From the NCBI GenBank assembly GCA_051453625.1, contig JBOZIK010000001.1, positions 290,420,041-290,448,150 of the forward strand: a DNA stretch of 28,110 nt. The letters are read 5' to 3'. Origin of the DNA: Welwitschia mirabilis. Its lineage: Eukaryota > Gnetophyta > Gnetopsida > Welwitschiales. The notes under the pieces were generated by a model. The model was not told where the DNA came from. It saw only the letters and a list, made by a program, of their open reading frames with translations, and ran no database searches. Positions 26,554 through 28,110 of the stretch are shown here, piece after piece. The position numbers and the translations under genes were made by a program. Numbering within the stretch: the first letter of the stretch is position 1; every line of letters begins with the position of its first letter.

Positions 26554-27440
26554 AAGATGAACAAGAGTGCTATGACTATTTTCATTGTTGGTACTATGAT
26601 GAAAAAGGAAGAGGTTGCTCCTGTTATAGAAAGTACCAAGTTATGGAATAGAATTTTGGGCACATTTTGACAAACAAGGCTAAAGGTACTTAAACATAAA
26701 TCTCTAATTCCTTTGTTTATTTCTACTAGTTTTGATTTTTGTAAGGATTGTGAAGTTGTAAAGTCATGTAGAGTTAATTTCCAAGAAATTAACATCTTGG
26801 AAGCGTTAGTATATTATAATTCATCTAGTTTGATGTTGTTGGCCGTACTGATCCCTGCTATCTTCTTCGTTCGTAATATTTTGTACATTCAGTGATGATT
26901 TTAGCCATAGAATGTGGTTTTGTACTAGCAAGTCAAAGGACATGTACTAGATGTTTTCAAACAGTATGTTGCCCAGGTAGAAACTCAAACAAGGTTAAAA
27001 GTAAAGAAGCTCCTCACAGAGCATGGAGGTGATATACACCTCACATGCCTTTTCTGATTTTTCCAAACAAAAGGGGATTATGTATATACATACGAGTCTT
27101 GAAACACCCTACTAGGAAGGAGTGGTAGCGAGATGTGATAGAGTCTTGTTAGAGCATGCTAGAAGCATGGTAATAGGAGTAGGTGTTCTCAAATACTTTT
27201 GGGTTGAAGCAATTAGTACTATTGCATATCTCATTAATAGGTCACCTCATTTAGCTTTGGATGGACATCTTTTAGAAATTCAATGGAGAGCACAATAAAG
27301 CTCGTATCAACACTTGAGAGCTTTTGGCTGTGAAATGTATGTTCACATATATAAATCTTACAAGTCCAAGTTGGATGACATGACGTGCAAATGTACCTTT
27401 ATGCAAGTTCACGAAATGAGGAAGATTAGAAGTTGATGTA
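26554..27440 (+). pseudogene. Ty1/copia integrase remnant
   Basis: ESTKLWNRILGTF (about 26630) is the decayed 'LWH.RLGH', and DFCKDCEVVKSCRVNF (26734-26781) is the second half of the HHCC zinc finger. In another frame, TFSDDFSHRMWFCTSKSKDM (about 26884-26942) matches 'YF..F.DDYSR..WVY.LK.KDE'. QTRLKVKKLLTEHGGD matches 'QTG..VK.LR.DNG.E'. RVLLEHARSM and FWVEAISTIAYLINRSP (27142-27250) match 'RTLLE.AR.ML.......FWAEA..TA.YLINR.P', and HLRAFGCEMYVHI (about 27310-27350) follows. The catalytic DNG became EHG. RT and RNase H do not follow. Confidence 0.85.
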
Positions 27441-27719
27441 TAGAAAAGAGTTTGGTAATTGATACACATATATGCCATGCAGTCAAAGTGAAGAGTAGAG
27501 GAAGAAGAGAATTTCTAGAGGCTTGAGCATTCCAAACACAACAGATGATTGGTGCTATCATGATGATTAATTAGCAAGCCTTTAGACAACATTCCAACTT
27601 ATTTAACAATATATATGGTGTTGTAGGAAGATAAATTCAACTTTAGTACAACAATTAGGAGAGATAGAAGCAGAAACTACTTGAAAATATAAAATAGATG
27701 TATTGTAGTGAAGAATTAA
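27441..27719 (+). other. Junction stretch between copia integrase and a gypsy 3' end
   Basis: No RT or RNase H motif follows the copia integrase. The stretch is AT-rich with no alignable frame and leads into a polypurine tract of gypsy type. It must contain the breakpoint between the two elements, or the remains of a gypsy integrase tail. Confidence 0.4.
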
Positions 27720-27768
27720 GCTTTCTTATTCAAGTTTGGAGGACGAAACCTCTTAAGGGGTGGAGAAA
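27720..27768 (+). mobile_element. Gypsy-type polyprotein end and polypurine tract
   Basis: gtttggaggacgaaacctc is followed by ttaaggggtggagaa. The 'gaggacgaa(a/t)cctc..ttaaggggg(g)gagaa' block directly before the LTR is a well-known ending of plant Ty3/gypsy elements. The frame reads SLEDETS and then a stop. Confidence 0.65.
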
Positions 27769-28110
27769 TGTCATGTCCAAATCTTTAAGGTTTGAGAACT
27801 TTTATATAATTCTTAATGTCATAAGCTAGTTTAATTACTGTATGTATTTATTTTAATTTTTCCAGTGGTGCAATTTTATTGAGGAAACTTTATGCAACAA
27901 TTTTTCGCATTTTTAATATTGCCTTATTGAAAATTTCAATTATTTAATTTTCATAGCTAAATCATTTCATTAATGGAAAATAGTTTTTATGTGGTTCTGG
28001 AAATTACTGATTATGAGAATTATTTTAATTTACATGTGGAGCATTGTTATTATTATGATATTGAAAACGCCCAGTGGCCTGGCAAGGGTTACAGAATTTC
28101 CACCACTTCC
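27769..28110 (+). repeat. Start of a Ty3/gypsy 3' LTR, runs off the window
   Basis: It starts TGTCATGTCC immediately after the polypurine tract. The remainder is AT-rich LTR sequence without coding potential. The end and any second LTR are outside the window. Confidence 0.6.

Overview
This window is nuclear plant DNA, most likely from a seed plant with a large, repeat-rich genome. A gymnosperm is my best guess, from the very large intron, the old and heavily decayed retrotransposons and the LINE types; this is inference. The DNA is AT-rich, has four runs of N, and contains no bacterial-style operon, CRISPR array or intact mobile element.

The one host gene I recognise is at about 13.2-14.9 kb on the + strand. 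It is the 5' end of the gene for gamma-tubulin complex component 6 (GCP6, Spc97/Spc98 family). Exon 1 (13386-13643) and exon 2 (14142-14918) join in phase 0 and give the first 345 residues. No later GCP6 exon is visible in the remaining 13 kb, so intron 2 is either very long and filled with transposons, or the gene is broken here. The probable leader carries three upstream ORFs, one of which overlaps the GCP6 start codon.

Left of the gene: 1-2120 holds the 3' end and long terminal repeat of a SIRE/Maximus-like Ty1/copia element, with an internal minisatellite. From about 2480 to 11340 lies a decayed Athila-type Ty3/gypsy element on the - strand (primer-binding site, leader, gag, protease, RT, RNase H; integrase not found). 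It is split by an L1-type LINE on the + strand (4899-7790) flanked by an exact 16-bp target-site duplication. That LINE insertion contains an unexpected DnaJ (J-domain) remnant. A Ty1/copia gag fragment (11604-12060) and a decayed tRNA-like sequence (12675-12745) follow.

Right of GCP6 exon 2: a Ty1/copia element with both LTRs lies on the - strand at 15870-21590. It has a primer-binding site, gag, RT, RNase H and polypurine tract, but its protease-integrase part is unrecognisable. Next come a second LINE (about 22640-24990, endonuclease and RT) and a + strand copia remnant (about 25050-27440, gag to integrase). A gypsy-type 3' end with the start of its LTR runs off the window.

All transposon coding regions carry stops and frameshifts. 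Many of the stops are one C-to-T (or G-to-A) change away from Gln, Arg or Trp codons, as expected of old methylated plant repeats. Two of the 100-N gaps are flanked by near-identical sequence, which suggests unmerged contig overlaps. I found no evidence of a new functional system. The points most worth following up are the J-domain sequence in the LINE, the unassigned block inside the copia element and the upstream ORFs of GCP6.
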